Source: UBA6522 sp965205045
Lineage (GTDB): Bacteria > Pseudomonadota > Gammaproteobacteria > Steroidobacterales > Rariloculaceae
Reading direction: 5' to 3'
DNA: 64,000 nt
NCBI GenBank assembly: GCA_965205045.1
Contig: OZ242031.1
Coordinates: forward strand, 2,232,001-2,296,000
The notes beneath the pieces are model-generated. The model saw nothing but the letters and a program-made list of their open reading frames with translations. It was not told the origin of the DNA and searched no databases. Positions 26,469 through 34,923 of the stretch are shown piece by piece; the first letter of the stretch is position 1, and each line of letters begins with the position of its first letter. Both the position numbers and the translations under genes were made by a program.

Positions 26469-27260
26469 TCATCCCGCTGATTCTCCTGCTTTCTCGGGGT
26501 CTTCGGCTGCCTCGCCCGGGGTGACCAGGAACCGGGCAAGGATGAGTCCGCTTTCGTACAGGAGGTAGACGGGTACGGCGAGCAGCGTCTGGGAGATGGC
26601 GTCCGGCGGAGTCAGCAGCATGCCGGCCACGAACGCCCCGAGAAACACGAACGGCCGCGCCTTCTTGAGGGACTGGGTGGAGACCAGTCCGCTCCACACC
26701 AGCATCACGGTCACGATGGGAACCTCGAAAGCCACGCCGAACGCGAAAAAGATGGTGAGGATGAAGTCAAGGTACGCCGCGATGTCGGTCATCATGGTCA
26801 CGCCTTCCGGCGATACCGCTGCGAAGAAGGAAAACATCAGCGGAAAGACCACGAAATACGCGAAGGACACGCCTGTGTAGAAGAGCACGATGCTCGCAAA
26901 CAGCAGCGGGAAGGCGAAGCGCTTCTCCTTGCGGTACAACCCCGGCGCCACGAACTGCCATGCCTGGTACAACACCACGGGCATTGCAAGGAACACGGCG
27001 ACGAACAGGCACATCTTGAACGGCGTCAGGAAGGGAGAGGCCACCTGGGTGGCGATCATGGTGGCGCCCTCGGGCAGTCGCTCCATCAGAGGCGTCGCGA
27101 TGAGCGTGAATACACGCTCGGCGAAGGGTACCAGCGCGATGAAGATGACCAGCACCGCCGCGGCGGCGCGAATCAGCCGGGTCCGGAGTTCAATCAGGTG
27201 GGAGAGAAGCGTTCCCTCGGCGAGTTGTTCTTCCTCGCCCGGCGTTTCGGGCGGTGTCAT
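26469..27260 (-). CDS. tatC: Sec-independent protein translocase TatC
   Basis: A 263-residue TatC with six membrane segments. N-terminal LLSHLIELRTRLIRAA is the conserved cytoplasmic signal-recognition region (SHLxELRxRL), and the periplasmic and later helices (FVAPGLYRKEKRFAFPLL, GVAFEVPIV) are typical. It recognises twin-arginine signal peptides with TatB and recruits TatA. It overlaps tatB by 4 bases, so the two are translationally coupled. tatA is absent from this operon and lies about 5.6 kb upstream. Confidence 0.93.
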   Translation of the reverse strand: MTPPETPGEEEQLAEGTLLSHLIELRTRLIRAAAAVLVIFIALVPFAERVFTLIATPLMERLPEGATMIATQVASPFLTPFKMCLFVAVFLAMPVVLYQAWQFVAPGLYRKEKRFAFPLLFASIVLFYTGVSFAYFVVFPLMFSFFAAVSPEGVTMMTDIAAYLDFILTIFFAFGVAFEVPIVTVMLVWSGLVSTQSLKKARPFVFLGAFVAGMLLTPPDAISQTLLAVPVYLLYESGLILARFLVTPGEAAEDPEKAGESAG

Positions 27261-27745
27261 GGCGATTCGTCCTCGCGGGCCTCGGGCGCGTCGCCATCCC
27301 CGGCCGGAGCCCGGGACGGTTCGGCGGCGGGGTCGGCGTCCCCCACGGACTGTTGACGCTGCTGTGATTCGGTGGTCTCGCCCGAAGCCTGTTCCGTCGA
27401 CTCCGGCGCAGCGCTCGCCGCCGCGGTAGCCTCTTTCAAGGCCTCCGACTCTTTTTCCGCGTCGGACTTGCTGGCGTTGGCCGGAACCGTGGTGGGCGTA
27501 TTGCCCGTTCTCGTTGTGGTCTTCGGCCGCGCCGCCGGGCGATGCCGCGGCACGATGCCGTCACGCACCAGGTCTTCCAGCTCCAGTTCCCGCTGCAGCT
27601 TGCGGCGAAACTGGTTGGCGGTTCTCTGCGCCTTGCCGATCCAGCGGCCGACCTGGGCGGCCACCCGCGGCATGCGTTCCGGGCCCAGAATCATGAGCCC
27701 CATCCCGAAGATCAGCAGCAGTTCCCAGAAGCCGACGTCGAACAT
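27257..27745 (-). CDS. tatB: Sec-independent protein translocase TatB
   Basis: A 162-residue TatB: membrane anchor MFDVGFWELLLIFGMGLMIL with the Glu near the helix start that TatB proteins share, then GPERMPRVAAQVGRWIG and an amphipathic helix. The C-terminal 100 residues are low-complexity (Ala/Glu/Thr/Pro rich) as usual. ATG at 27745 directly abuts the divergent region leading to the HEPN gene pair, so the gene is now first in its transcript. Confidence 0.9.
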   Translation of the reverse strand: MFDVGFWELLLIFGMGLMILGPERMPRVAAQVGRWIGKAQRTANQFRRKLQRELELEDLVRDGIVPRHRPAARPKTTTRTGNTPTTVPANASKSDAEKESEALKEATAAASAAPESTEQASGETTESQQRQQSVGDADPAAEPSRAPAGDGDAPEAREDESP

Positions 27746-27963
27746 TGAATGATCATCCTCTCACGCCGACAGGTTCTCACCCGACTGCAATCGAGTCAGT
27801 TGACCTGTCGAACCCAAAGATACCGTATTTTGGGACCGCTATCTCTCGATCTTCGGCGTGCGGTATTACCCCACCGGGCGCAAGGCGTACCAGGTGGCGT
27901 AGCCACGCCGCTTGCCATCTGTCACAATCCCCGGCTACTTCTTTTCGGCATGGAGGTTTGCCG

Positions 27964-28515
27964 TTGGCCGCTAGCACTACATTCGATGAGTTCGTGAAGC
28001 AGCGCACCGCTCGGGCAAAGCAATCCGCGGAAGCGCTGAATCCCGACAGGACACTTCGGGTCTGGCGCCGCGAGCTAAAGAGCCTATTCGGAACCATGGA
28101 ACAGTACCTCAAAGGCTACATCGAGTCGGACCAGATCAAGATGGAGCGCCGCCCCGTGCAGATCACCGAGGAGCGTTTGGGTACATATGACGCTGAGGAG
28201 CTTGTGCTGCATATCGGAAATGACGAAGTCATTGCACGCCCTATCGGCACCCTGCTAATCGGTTCCCGAGGACGAGTGGACTTGTCCGGTCCTCGCAAGA
28301 CTTTGCGGATTCTGCTGCTTGAAGAAGGTGGCCCCACACTTAAGATTTCAATCTCCGGAACAGACGGTCCGATCGAAACATCGAGCCGTTCGCCGTGGCG
28401 AGGCGATGTCGATCACGCCGGTTGGTATCTCGTGACGCCGCCCCCGAGTGCGACCGCGACCGCCCTGAGCGAAGACTCCTTCCGGGACGCTGTAATGGAC
28501 GTCTCGGGTGCCTAG
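27964..28515 (+). CDS. Hypothetical protein, partner of a HEPN protein
   Basis: A 183-residue protein; TTG at 27964 was chosen because GGAGG sits 7 bases upstream at 27952-27956 and the residues encoded before it look non-coding. The N-terminal third is helical and basic (VKQRTARAKQSAEAL, LRVWRRELKSLF), the rest beta-rich with a repeated TLLIGSRGRVDL-like pattern. I do not recognise the family. Its stop lies inside the first codons of the HEPN gene (8-base overlap), so the two are made together. Possible roles are antitoxin, sensor or inhibitor of the HEPN protein; nothing in the sequence decides among them. Confidence 0.6.
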   Translation: MAASTTFDEFVKQRTARAKQSAEALNPDRTLRVWRRELKSLFGTMEQYLKGYIESDQIKMERRPVQITEERLGTYDAEELVLHIGNDEVIARPIGTLLIGSRGRVDLSGPRKTLRILLLEEGGPTLKISISGTDGPIETSSRSPWRGDVDHAGWYLVTPPPSATATALSEDSFRDAVMDVSGA

Positions 28516-29041
28516 GCCGATATCGTTCGAGGACCCGCCAGCTCTACATGACATTGCGGCGCACCACGCGATTCTTGAGGACGCTATTCGGCTCCACTAC
28601 TCGCCGAACAATCCGCAATTCATCGAGCTGTTCGCTTCCGACACGTCCATCGAGGTTCGCACGAAGCGCGATGCGACCTTGAGGGAGGCGCGGGCGGCGT
28701 CTGCAATGACGTTGCTCGCTTCCATCGAGGCGTCGTTTCGAGTCGACTACCTGCAGCGCACGTACGCCAGGAAGAAAGACGATGTCTCCCTGGCATTTCG
28801 CGCCCTGTACAAGAAAAAACAGCAAAAGGTTTCTTTCTCCGACGACATCCTGCAATGCTGGCGCGACCATTCCGACGTTCCGGCGAAGCTCGTCGGAGAG
28901 ATCCGCGGCGCCTTCAGGTACCGGGACTGGCTCGCCCACGGTCGCTACTGGGTTGCCAGGCTCGGTCGCCAGTACGACTTCGAGACCATCTACGATCTGG
29001 GCCGAAGCGTCGAATTGGCGTTTCCGTTTTTGCGATTGTGA
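28508..29041 (+). CDS. HEPN-domain protein with Rx4H motif (RiboL-PSP-like)
   Basis: A 177-residue all-helical protein starting with GTG at 28508. Residues near 137-147 read YRDWLAHGRYW, which fits the R-x4-6-H motif of active HEPN ribonucleases (R, four residues, H), and ASIEASFRVDYLQRTY resembles the first core helix of RiboL-PSP-type HEPN domains. HEPN proteins of this size act as RNases in toxin-antitoxin and phage-defence systems. It is coupled by overlap to the unknown gene before it. The pair sits between tatB and tatA, together with other accessory genes. Confidence 0.65.
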   Translation: MPRPISFEDPPALHDIAAHHAILEDAIRLHYSPNNPQFIELFASDTSIEVRTKRDATLREARAASAMTLLASIEASFRVDYLQRTYARKKDDVSLAFRALYKKKQQKVSFSDDILQCWRDHSDVPAKLVGEIRGAFRYRDWLAHGRYWVARLGRQYDFETIYDLGRSVELAFPFLRL

Positions 29042-29061
29042 GGCCCTGCGTTCCGTACCCC

Positions 29062-29304
29062 TCAAGTTTTATTGCTTGGACCACGATTGCACTTCTCGAT
29101 CCATTCATCCAGCTTCGATACCGCGTACCGGACGGCGTGGCCCATCTTGACGAAATCCGGTCCACCGCCCGTAACGCGGAAACGCTCCAGCGTCCGCGGA
29201 GTCAGGGCCACTCGTCGTGCGGCCTCGATGCGCCGCGCGGTTTCCTCCGGGGTTTCCTCGAACATGCCGCACCCGGCCATCAGCAGGGCATACGCGACAA
29301 CCAA
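29062..29304 (-). CDS. Small helix-turn-helix (AlpA/excisionase-like) protein
   Basis: An 80-residue ORF, or 67 residues if translation begins at the internal ATG at 29265 (MFEETPEET). The C-terminal half, LTPRTLERFRVTGGGPDFVKMG then AVRYAVSKLDEWIE, is the winged-helix MerR/AlpA-type DNA-binding domain seen in prophage and integrative-element regulators (HTH_17). The N-terminal 13 residues of the longer form are hydrophobic and probably not translated. Convergent with the HEPN gene, 20 bases apart. No integrase was found nearby, so it may be a relict of an element. Confidence 0.65.
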   Translation of the reverse strand: MVVAYALLMAGCGMFEETPEETARRIEAARRVALTPRTLERFRVTGGGPDFVKMGHAVRYAVSKLDEWIEKCNRGPSNKT

Positions 29305-29547
29305 ACCGACCGTGAATCAGCGCACCCGGCGCGACCGGCGAAATGGGTCATGCCGGCAACAGGTCATCTCACAATGGGCATCGGGGTGCCATGGCAGGCC
29401 GGATGACGTTCACCGTCCTGAACTCGGTGATTTCGGTACCAGCAGCGTTGGACCCCGCAGCGAAATGTACTGGTTCCTGCCTGGAACGACCGCGCCGGCC
29501 CCCGCCCGTTCGGCACCCTGTAGTGCCGACTTACGGCCCCCCCATCA
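29305..29547. other. Intergenic region without recognisable gene
   Basis: About 240 bases between the HTH gene and the M20 peptidase region. I see no supported coding frame. The stretch at 29519-29540 contains a GTAG...TTAC mini-hairpin that belongs to the dispersed repeat starting at 29548. Confidence 0.4.
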
Positions 29548-29593
29548 ACCAAAAATCAATCGCTTGCGACCGTTTTGGCGCTGAGTTGCGGAA
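29548..29593 (+). repeat. 46-bp dispersed repeat, copy A
   Basis: Identical over 46 bases to 54920-54965 and in the same orientation; similarity with a few mismatches extends left to 29519. The core begins ACCAAAAATCAATCGCTTGC. A small stem (TAG...TTAC) precedes it. The other copy also lies at the edge of an accessory locus. Nature unknown: mobile-element end, att-like site or genome-wide intergenic repeat. Confidence 0.8.
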
Positions 29594-29630
29594 GTCGTGT
29601 TAACGACACCGGCGCCTCTGGCGCCGATCG

Positions 29631-31076
29631 TCAAGATGTCCCGGCGTCGTCTCCATCGCGAAGAGCATGCTGCCGGAGCGTTTCGGCGACGCAGCAGGTC
29701 AGCTTCTGCGCTGTCGGGATATGCAGGAACTCGTTTGGCCCGTGGGCATTGGACTCCGGGCCGAGTACGCCCGTCACCAGGAATTGAGCGTTCGGAAACT
29801 CCGCGCCGAGCATCGCCATGAACGGAATCGTTCCGCCTTCGCCCATGTACATGGAGGGTTTGCCGAAATAGGTCTGAGACGATTCGAGCAGCGCCGCTTC
29901 GAGCCAGGCTGCGAGCGGCGGTGCGTTCCAGCCTTCGTTGCCCACTGCCTCGAAGCTGATCCGGGCGCCGTGCGGCGGGTCGCGCGTCAGCAGCTCCGTC
30001 AGTTGCGCGGCGGCATCTTCTCCCGAAATGCCCGGCGGAAGCCTGAGGCTGACGCGGACCGACGTTCCGGGCCGCAACGTGTTGCCGGCATTGCCGATGT
30101 CCGGCAGGCCGCCTGCGCCCGTAATCGCAAGCGCCGGGCGCCAGGTGCGGTTCAACACGAGTTCGACCGGATCGTCGGCCATCGGCTGCACGCCGTCGTG
30201 CCACGGGAAACGCGCCCAGAGCCGGTCGCCGATGACTTCGGTGGCGGCGCGCGCCTGCTCGACGCGTTGCCCTGGAATTTCCGCATGCAGCCAGTCCGGC
30301 AGAATCCTGCCGTCCGTTTCGTTCTCGAGCCGCGAAAGCAGCATGCGCAGCACTCGAAAGCTCGACGGGACGACTCCGCCCGCGTCGCCCGAATGGACGC
30401 CTTCCCGGATCACGTCGACGTGCAGATTGCCGGTGACCATGCCACGCAGCGACGTCGTGCACCAGAGCTGATCGTAATTTCCGGCGCCGGAGTCCAGGCA
30501 CACGACGAGGCTCGGTTCGCCGATCCGGCCGCGCAGATGATCGATGTAGAAGGGCAGGTCGGGACTGCCGCTTTCCTCGCTGCCCTCAATGATCACGACG
30601 CAGCGCGCATGGGGTATCCCCTGTTCCTGCAATATCCGCAGCGCCAGGAGCGACGAGAACGTCGAGTAGCCGTCGTCGGCGCCGCCGCGCCCGTAGAGCC
30701 TGTCGCCGCGCAGAACCGGCGTCCAGGGGCCGAGCCCCTCGTTCCAGCCGGTCATCTCGGGCTGCTTGTCCATGTGGCCGTACAGGAGGACCGTATCGTC
30801 GATCCCGCCCGGTATCTCGATGAAGAGTAGCGGCGTTCGACCCGGAAGTTCGACCACCTCAAGTTCCATGCCGTTGACCGGATGTTCCCGGCACCACTGG
30901 ACGATGAGATCCATCGCTTCGTGCATGTGACCGTTGCTCGCCCAGTCGGCGTCAAAGTCCGGCGATTTGTTCGGAATCCTGATGTAGTCGACGAGCGTCG
31001 GGACGATCGAGTCGTTGAACTCGCTTGCAACGAGCGCCTGAGCCTGCCGCGCGTCGATAACCCTGTTCGTGTTCAT
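29631..31076 (-). CDS. M20-family metallopeptidase (dipeptidase/deacylase)
   Basis: A 481-residue M20 peptidase; ATG at 31076 (MNTNRVIDARQ) was chosen over an in-frame start at 31139 that overlaps the divergent gene. Metal ligands are seen in LLYGHMDKQPE (His, Asp), GRGGADDGYS (bridging Asp), IEGSEESGSPD (catalytic and metal Glu) and the C-terminal HGPNE. The lid domain lies between residues 230 and 390. Cytoplasmic enzyme that cleaves dipeptides or N-acyl amino acids; specificity is not readable. Appears metabolic rather than defensive despite its position in the tat-locus cargo. Confidence 0.88.
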   Translation of the reverse strand: MNTNRVIDARQAQALVASEFNDSIVPTLVDYIRIPNKSPDFDADWASNGHMHEAMDLIVQWCREHPVNGMELEVVELPGRTPLLFIEIPGGIDDTVLLYGHMDKQPEMTGWNEGLGPWTPVLRGDRLYGRGGADDGYSTFSSLLALRILQEQGIPHARCVVIIEGSEESGSPDLPFYIDHLRGRIGEPSLVVCLDSGAGNYDQLWCTTSLRGMVTGNLHVDVIREGVHSGDAGGVVPSSFRVLRMLLSRLENETDGRILPDWLHAEIPGQRVEQARAATEVIGDRLWARFPWHDGVQPMADDPVELVLNRTWRPALAITGAGGLPDIGNAGNTLRPGTSVRVSLRLPPGISGEDAAAQLTELLTRDPPHGARISFEAVGNEGWNAPPLAAWLEAALLESSQTYFGKPSMYMGEGGTIPFMAMLGAEFPNAQFLVTGVLGPESNAHGPNEFLHIPTAQKLTCCVAETLRQHALRDGDDAGTS

Positions 31077-31216
31077 GGGTGCAATTATGCCTGCTCTGGT
31101 GTGCGTGGGTGCAGGCGCCATATCGCGACCCGCAGGCAAACGGCTGGCGATCCATCCATTGCAGACGTGGTAGCCTAGACTTCCAGGCAGGCGTTCATTT
31201 TATTGGTCACGAGCAA

Positions 31217-31684
31217 ATGTATCGGGCCGTCGCACACACCGTCATCATGCTGTGGGCCATTTCCGCACTGGGTCACCACAACGTCATTGGGGTCTACGAC
31301 GACCTGAGACGGTTCACTGCCGAGGTGGAAGTCAGGAATTTCGAGCTGATCTACCCGCATCCACTCATGTTCGTCGAGATTACGGACATCCCGGATGGGC
31401 AGGCGATCGACGGAATCGAAACCGGTCAAACATGGACGCTCGAGATGGACAACCGGCGGGAACTAACCGATCTCGGCTTCGACCACGATACGTTCATCCC
31501 TGGCGACCGGATCCTGGTAGCAGTCGATCCCAGCCGCCATACCCGCTATCGCGAGAACACCTTGTACCTGCGCGCCGCCGAACATCGCAGAGCAGGCTTC
31601 ATCTACCTGCACAATGTGAGGCAATTGTTCCCCGTCGATCCCGCCGGAGACAGCCTGTCCCGACACATGCACAGGATCAACTGA
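31217..31684 (+). CDS. Exported DUF6152-like protein
   Basis: A 155-residue protein from ATG at 31217 with a signal peptide (MYRAVAHTVIMLWAISALG). After cleavage, HHNVIGVYDD, then VEVRNFELIYPHPLMFVEI, then FIPGDRILVAVDPSRH follow the pattern of the DUF6152 family: an AHH-like start, a PH-x-(I/F) strand and PGD-x-(I/V). Function of the family is unknown; members are periplasmic and usually found in proteobacteria with large TonB repertoires. The longer frame from 31079 overlaps the peptidase start and is discarded. Confidence 0.65.
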   Translation: MYRAVAHTVIMLWAISALGHHNVIGVYDDLRRFTAEVEVRNFELIYPHPLMFVEITDIPDGQAIDGIETGQTWTLEMDNRRELTDLGFDHDTFIPGDRILVAVDPSRHTRYRENTLYLRAAEHRRAGFIYLHNVRQLFPVDPAGDSLSRHMHRIN

Positions 31685-31717
31685 CCGCGAACCCGCGCAT
31701 GAACACGGTTCCGCCGG

Positions 31718-33121
31718 TCACTCGTTCCATGCTGTCTGCCATGCGTCGAACTCACCGGGAGTGACCCGGTAGCGTGCAAAGTTGCCGGGGTGCAGGCTGA
31801 GAAGTTCCTGCTCGGCGATCCGGCGAAATTTCTCGCGTCCGGACTCGCCGATGTTCCTGGCCGACCAGTCCTGGACATGGGCGCCGGCCTGCCTCTTGCC
31901 CATGCGCTCGCGGATGACCGCGCCGATGAGATCGCGCAGCGCTGCCCGGTGCCGCATCCGAAACGGGTCGGGCTCTCCCAGCGTCTGACGCACGGCGCCA
32001 TAGCGCGCGGCAGAGCGTTCGTAAGCCCAGAGAAATGCATCCCGGAGCAACTCGGTGCGGTTTAGCTCATAGACGCCCAAAATGGCTTCCGTGTACATGC
32101 TGCGGGGCACATCGTCGAACGAAAGCGGCGACAGATTGGCCTTGATCAACGGAATGTTCGCAGCAAGCCTGGACACGCGCTTGTTGACGTCTTCGAACGG
32201 TTGCAGGTAGGGAAGATGAACCATCGCGAAAAAAGCCTGTTCGAACGGGTCCTGGATGCTTGAAGCGGTGGCGAGAACCTGGTCGAAGCGCTCTTCGACC
32301 AGTTGCGGAATCGCAAGCGGAAGATAAACCGAACCCCCGATGCCAACGCCTATCAGCCGCAGCCGCCCGGCCGCCTCGGGATCGGGGAGCAAACCGTCCG
32401 CCAGCGCTCCGTGAAGGTTGAAGAGCGTGTAGCGGTTGAAACCAATATCGTCCGCGTACTCCACAAGTAGCTCGATGGCGTCCTTGTGGTTGAGGATCAT
32501 CTGTGCGTCCAGACGGTCCTTCCCCTCCGCCTCTTCGCCGGCTCGGATGAGGCGATGGGTTTCCAGCAGTGAGTACGTGTTGCCCTCCAGGCGGCTCGAA
32601 TTCCACGACAGGGGAATCAGGAGTCTGTTCAACACTTGTCTGGCGTACGTGCCGGCGGGCTGTTGGATCGATTCGGTCGTACCGATCTCCCGGAGCCGCG
32701 TACGTTCTTCCGGCGAAAGGTAGAAAGTCTCGTTTGGCCGGTACGAATCGAGAAAGTCGCCGTCGTAACCCACTGGTTGGCGGGCCTGAATCGGCTGGCG
32801 GACGTATTCGCGAATCCTGGCGCCGTCGTCCGAGAGCGGCGGGAGCACGTACCCTCTCGCACCGCCCAGGGAACCTTCGCCGACAATTGGACCGGCCGAC
32901 GCAACAACCGCCGTCGGCGCCCGGTAGCGCGCCCAACGTCCCGATCCCTCCATGATCAGTCGGCCGTCGTCGACCAGCGTCTTGATCCGGTATTGCAACG
33001 TTCTGAGCGGGATATCCTCCCCCAACGACTCCAACAGCCGCCGTGCAGTCACGCCATCGGGGTGCTGCTGCACCGCCCGAAGGATGTCCTGCAGTTCTTG
33101 TTCCGAAATTCGTCGCGCCAT
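31718..33121 (-). CDS. Fic-family protein with N-terminal HTH and altered active site
   Basis: A 467-residue protein. Residues 1-60 form a winged helix (ILRAVQQHPDGVTARRLLES, LRTLQYRIKTL), residues about 160-400 a Fic fold. An inhibitory-motif-like SSRLEGN (residues 175-181) is present. The Fic core reads QPFEDVNKR at 307-315, aligned with HPFxxGNGR: the catalytic His is Gln and the G-N-G anion loop is V-N-K. AMP transfer as in standard Fic enzymes is therefore doubtful, although this variant motif recurs in a recognisable subgroup. The promoter carries five copies of a 10-base site, suggesting autoregulation by the HTH domain. Confidence 0.8.
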   Translation of the reverse strand: MARRISEQELQDILRAVQQHPDGVTARRLLESLGEDIPLRTLQYRIKTLVDDGRLIMEGSGRWARYRAPTAVVASAGPIVGEGSLGGARGYVLPPLSDDGARIREYVRQPIQARQPVGYDGDFLDSYRPNETFYLSPEERTRLREIGTTESIQQPAGTYARQVLNRLLIPLSWNSSRLEGNTYSLLETHRLIRAGEEAEGKDRLDAQMILNHKDAIELLVEYADDIGFNRYTLFNLHGALADGLLPDPEAAGRLRLIGVGIGGSVYLPLAIPQLVEERFDQVLATASSIQDPFEQAFFAMVHLPYLQPFEDVNKRVSRLAANIPLIKANLSPLSFDDVPRSMYTEAILGVYELNRTELLRDAFLWAYERSAARYGAVRQTLGEPDPFRMRHRAALRDLIGAVIRERMGKRQAGAHVQDWSARNIGESGREKFRRIAEQELLSLHPGNFARYRVTPGEFDAWQTAWNE

Positions 33122-33136
33122 ATTGAAGCTGAATTA

Positions 33137-33230
33137 TTGCGTATAGGCGCCATTGCGCCACATAAACGGCCTATGCGCAAATTATATACGCAATTTATGC
33201 TTCTATGCGCAAGAAATCTTGCGCATAGAA
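33137..33230. promoter_or_regulatory. Operator array and promoter of the fic gene
   Basis: Five copies of CTATRCGCAA or its reverse complement occur: 33137-33146 (inverted), 33171-33180, 33185-33193 (shortened), 33203-33212 and 33219-33228 (inverted). The last two form a perfect 14-base-arm palindrome with a 2-base centre at 33201-33230. A minus-strand TATAAT -10 box (33181-33186) lies between the sites, about 60 bases from the fic start, so protein bound to these sites would cover the promoter. Confidence 0.65.
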
Positions 33231-33356
33231 TATCCAGTTGCTGAATTTCAAGACGAGTCCAATGGTAGGTGCGATGCCGCGAGCGCAACGAGTCCAGCGC
33301 TCGCTACATTCCGCTCGGGACGCGCGATCCCGGGCGGGACCGAACGACGCTGGCCG

Positions 33357-33605
33357 TCAGGTGCCGCTGCCTTGGCTCTCTCGGCGTTGCTCGGCGAATT
33401 CGGCGTCCGGCTCGGCGGTCGCCAGGCGAGGGTTTTCGGCGGATTCGCCGTCCGGTTCCCCGTCGCTCTCCATTGCGTTGCGGAAGCCTTTCAGCGCGCC
33501 GCCCAGGTCGCCGCCCAGGGTCTTCAGGCGCTTGGTGCCGAACAACAACATGACTATGAGCAATAAGATCAAAAGCTGCCAGATGCCAATGCCACCCAAT
33601 CCCAT
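33357..33605 (-). CDS. tatA: Sec-independent protein translocase TatA
   Basis: An 82-residue TatA: short anchor IGIWQLLILLLIVMLLFGT, the conserved FG-T-KRLKTLGGDLGGALKGF amphipathic helix, and an acidic tail. TatA oligomerises into the translocation path with TatBC. In most gammaproteobacteria it is directly before tatB; here tatB starts at 27745 and the intervening 5.6 kb is filled by unrelated genes. It does not share a transcript with tatBC unless a very long one is made. Confidence 0.9.
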   Translation of the reverse strand: MGLGGIGIWQLLILLLIVMLLFGTKRLKTLGGDLGGALKGFRNAMESDGEPDGESAENPRLATAEPDAEFAEQRRESQGSGT

Positions 33606-33732
33606 CGTTTCGCTCCAATACCTGGCCGATACGCCAATAATACGCTAAAGCCGGCCGCAATTTACGGTCGCCGGCTCGTTCCCCGCCCTCGACCCATGCG
33701 AACCCGGCTGCGGGAGCCGATACGGCAAACGA

Positions 33733-34182
33733 TCAATTTGCGGGCGGAACCCTCAGCCAGAACGTCATCGGACCCTCGTTGCACAGGTCGATGCGCATCG
33801 TGGCGCCGAACCTTCCGGTCGCCACGGGAACCGGGGCGCCGGCGCCCAGCCTAGCCATGAATTCGAACAGCTTGCGGCCCAGCGCCGGCGGGGCTGCCTT
33901 CGAGAATCCCGGCCGGTTGCCCTTGCGGGTATCGGCGGCCAGCGTGAACTGCGGCACCAGCAGCAGGCTGCCGCCCGCCTGCTGCACGTTGAGATTGATT
34001 TTTCCCTCGTCGTCCGCGAATACGCGATACGCCAGCAGGCGCTCCATCAACCGCGAGGCATGGACCTCGGTGTCGCCGGTTTCCACGGCGACGAAGACCA
34101 GCAGCCCGGCGCCGATCCCGGCGATGGCCCGATCCTCTACCGTCACGCTGGCGCGGCTCACTCGTTGCAGCAATCCGATCAC
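33733..34182 (-). CDS. dtd: D-aminoacyl-tRNA deacylase
   Basis: A 149-residue DTD. MIGLLQRVSRASVTV is the usual N-terminus; the conserved active-site loop appears as VPQFTLAADTRKGNRPGF (normally SQFTL; here Pro replaces the Ser) and the C-terminal motif as NEGPMTFW (normally NxGPVT). It removes D-amino acids from mischarged tRNAs. The Ser-to-Pro change near the catalytic loop is worth noting, but Gln-Phe-Thr-Leu is retained. Upstream of tatA on the same strand, as seen in several gammaproteobacteria. Confidence 0.9.
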   Translation of the reverse strand: MIGLLQRVSRASVTVEDRAIAGIGAGLLVFVAVETGDTEVHASRLMERLLAYRVFADDEGKINLNVQQAGGSLLLVPQFTLAADTRKGNRPGFSKAAPPALGRKLFEFMARLGAGAPVPVATGRFGATMRIDLCNEGPMTFWLRVPPAN

Positions 34183-34414
34183 GGAGTCATGGTCCCCGTC
34201 GCAGGATTCAGGCTGGATATCTTAACTTGTCCGGAACGAAAACAGCGTAGAATCTCCGTTACCCGTTGGCGGCGATTCTGGTAATATTCGCGCCCGAAAT
34301 CCGAGGTTCGGAAATCCGGGGAACCGTACCTGCGGACCGTTGGTCGAAGTGGGCTGAAGCACCGTCCTGCCATCCGCCGAAAACAGCGGGCAACCAGGCC
34401 AGGAGTACAATCCG

Positions 34415-34861
34415 ATGAACAGATATCTTGCGGCAGCGGCCCTGTTGGGACTGGCGTTCTGCGGTACGGCGCAGGGCCAGGAGTGCGCCCAGGTCATCGA
34501 AGGCAACGACCTCATCCAATGGAACCTGACCGAGATTCGCGTCAGCGCCGCATGCGAAGAGGTGACGATCGACCTGATCCACACCGGTCAACTGGCCGCA
34601 AACGTCATGGGCCACAACTGGGTGCTGACCACGACGGCCGATTACATGCCTCTCGCCACGGTTGCCGCAATGGCCGGGCCGCCCGAATACCTGCCGGAGG
34701 GCGACCCCCGCGTGATTGCCACCACCCGAATGATCGGAGGGGGAGAGGAAACGTCCGTGACATTCAATCTCGCCGGTCTCGAAGCCGGCGGCGACTATAC
34801 GTATTTCTGTTCATTTCCCGGCCATTACGTGCTCATGAACGGGAAATTCATTATCGAATAG
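34415..34861 (+). CDS. azu: Azurin, periplasmic blue copper protein
   Basis: A 148-residue precursor with signal peptide MNRYLAAAALLGLAFCGTAQG. Type 1 copper ligands are all visible: His in VMGHNWVL, then Cys, His and Met in YFCSFPGHYVLMNG. The structural disulfide Cys pair (QECAQ, AACEE) is conserved. Small electron carrier that can donate to the terminal oxidase, whose genes start 62 bases downstream on the same strand, so co-expression is likely. The GxxH/M ligand loop is standard in length. Confidence 0.92.
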   Translation: MNRYLAAAALLGLAFCGTAQGQECAQVIEGNDLIQWNLTEIRVSAACEEVTIDLIHTGQLAANVMGHNWVLTTTADYMPLATVAAMAGPPEYLPEGDPRVIATTRMIGGGEETSVTFNLAGLEAGGDYTYFCSFPGHYVLMNGKFIIE

Positions 34862-34923
34862 GCCGGTAACCGCGCGTCCTGCGCACGGGCGCCGGGCAAG
34901 GCCAGGAAAGGCGCCGAGATCTT

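Noticed and set aside
34183..34414. Minus-strand ORF 34222-34584 overlapping the azurin start
   Set aside because: Overlaps the azurin signal peptide region in antisense and has no protein-like features; the spacer more likely holds the azurin promoter.
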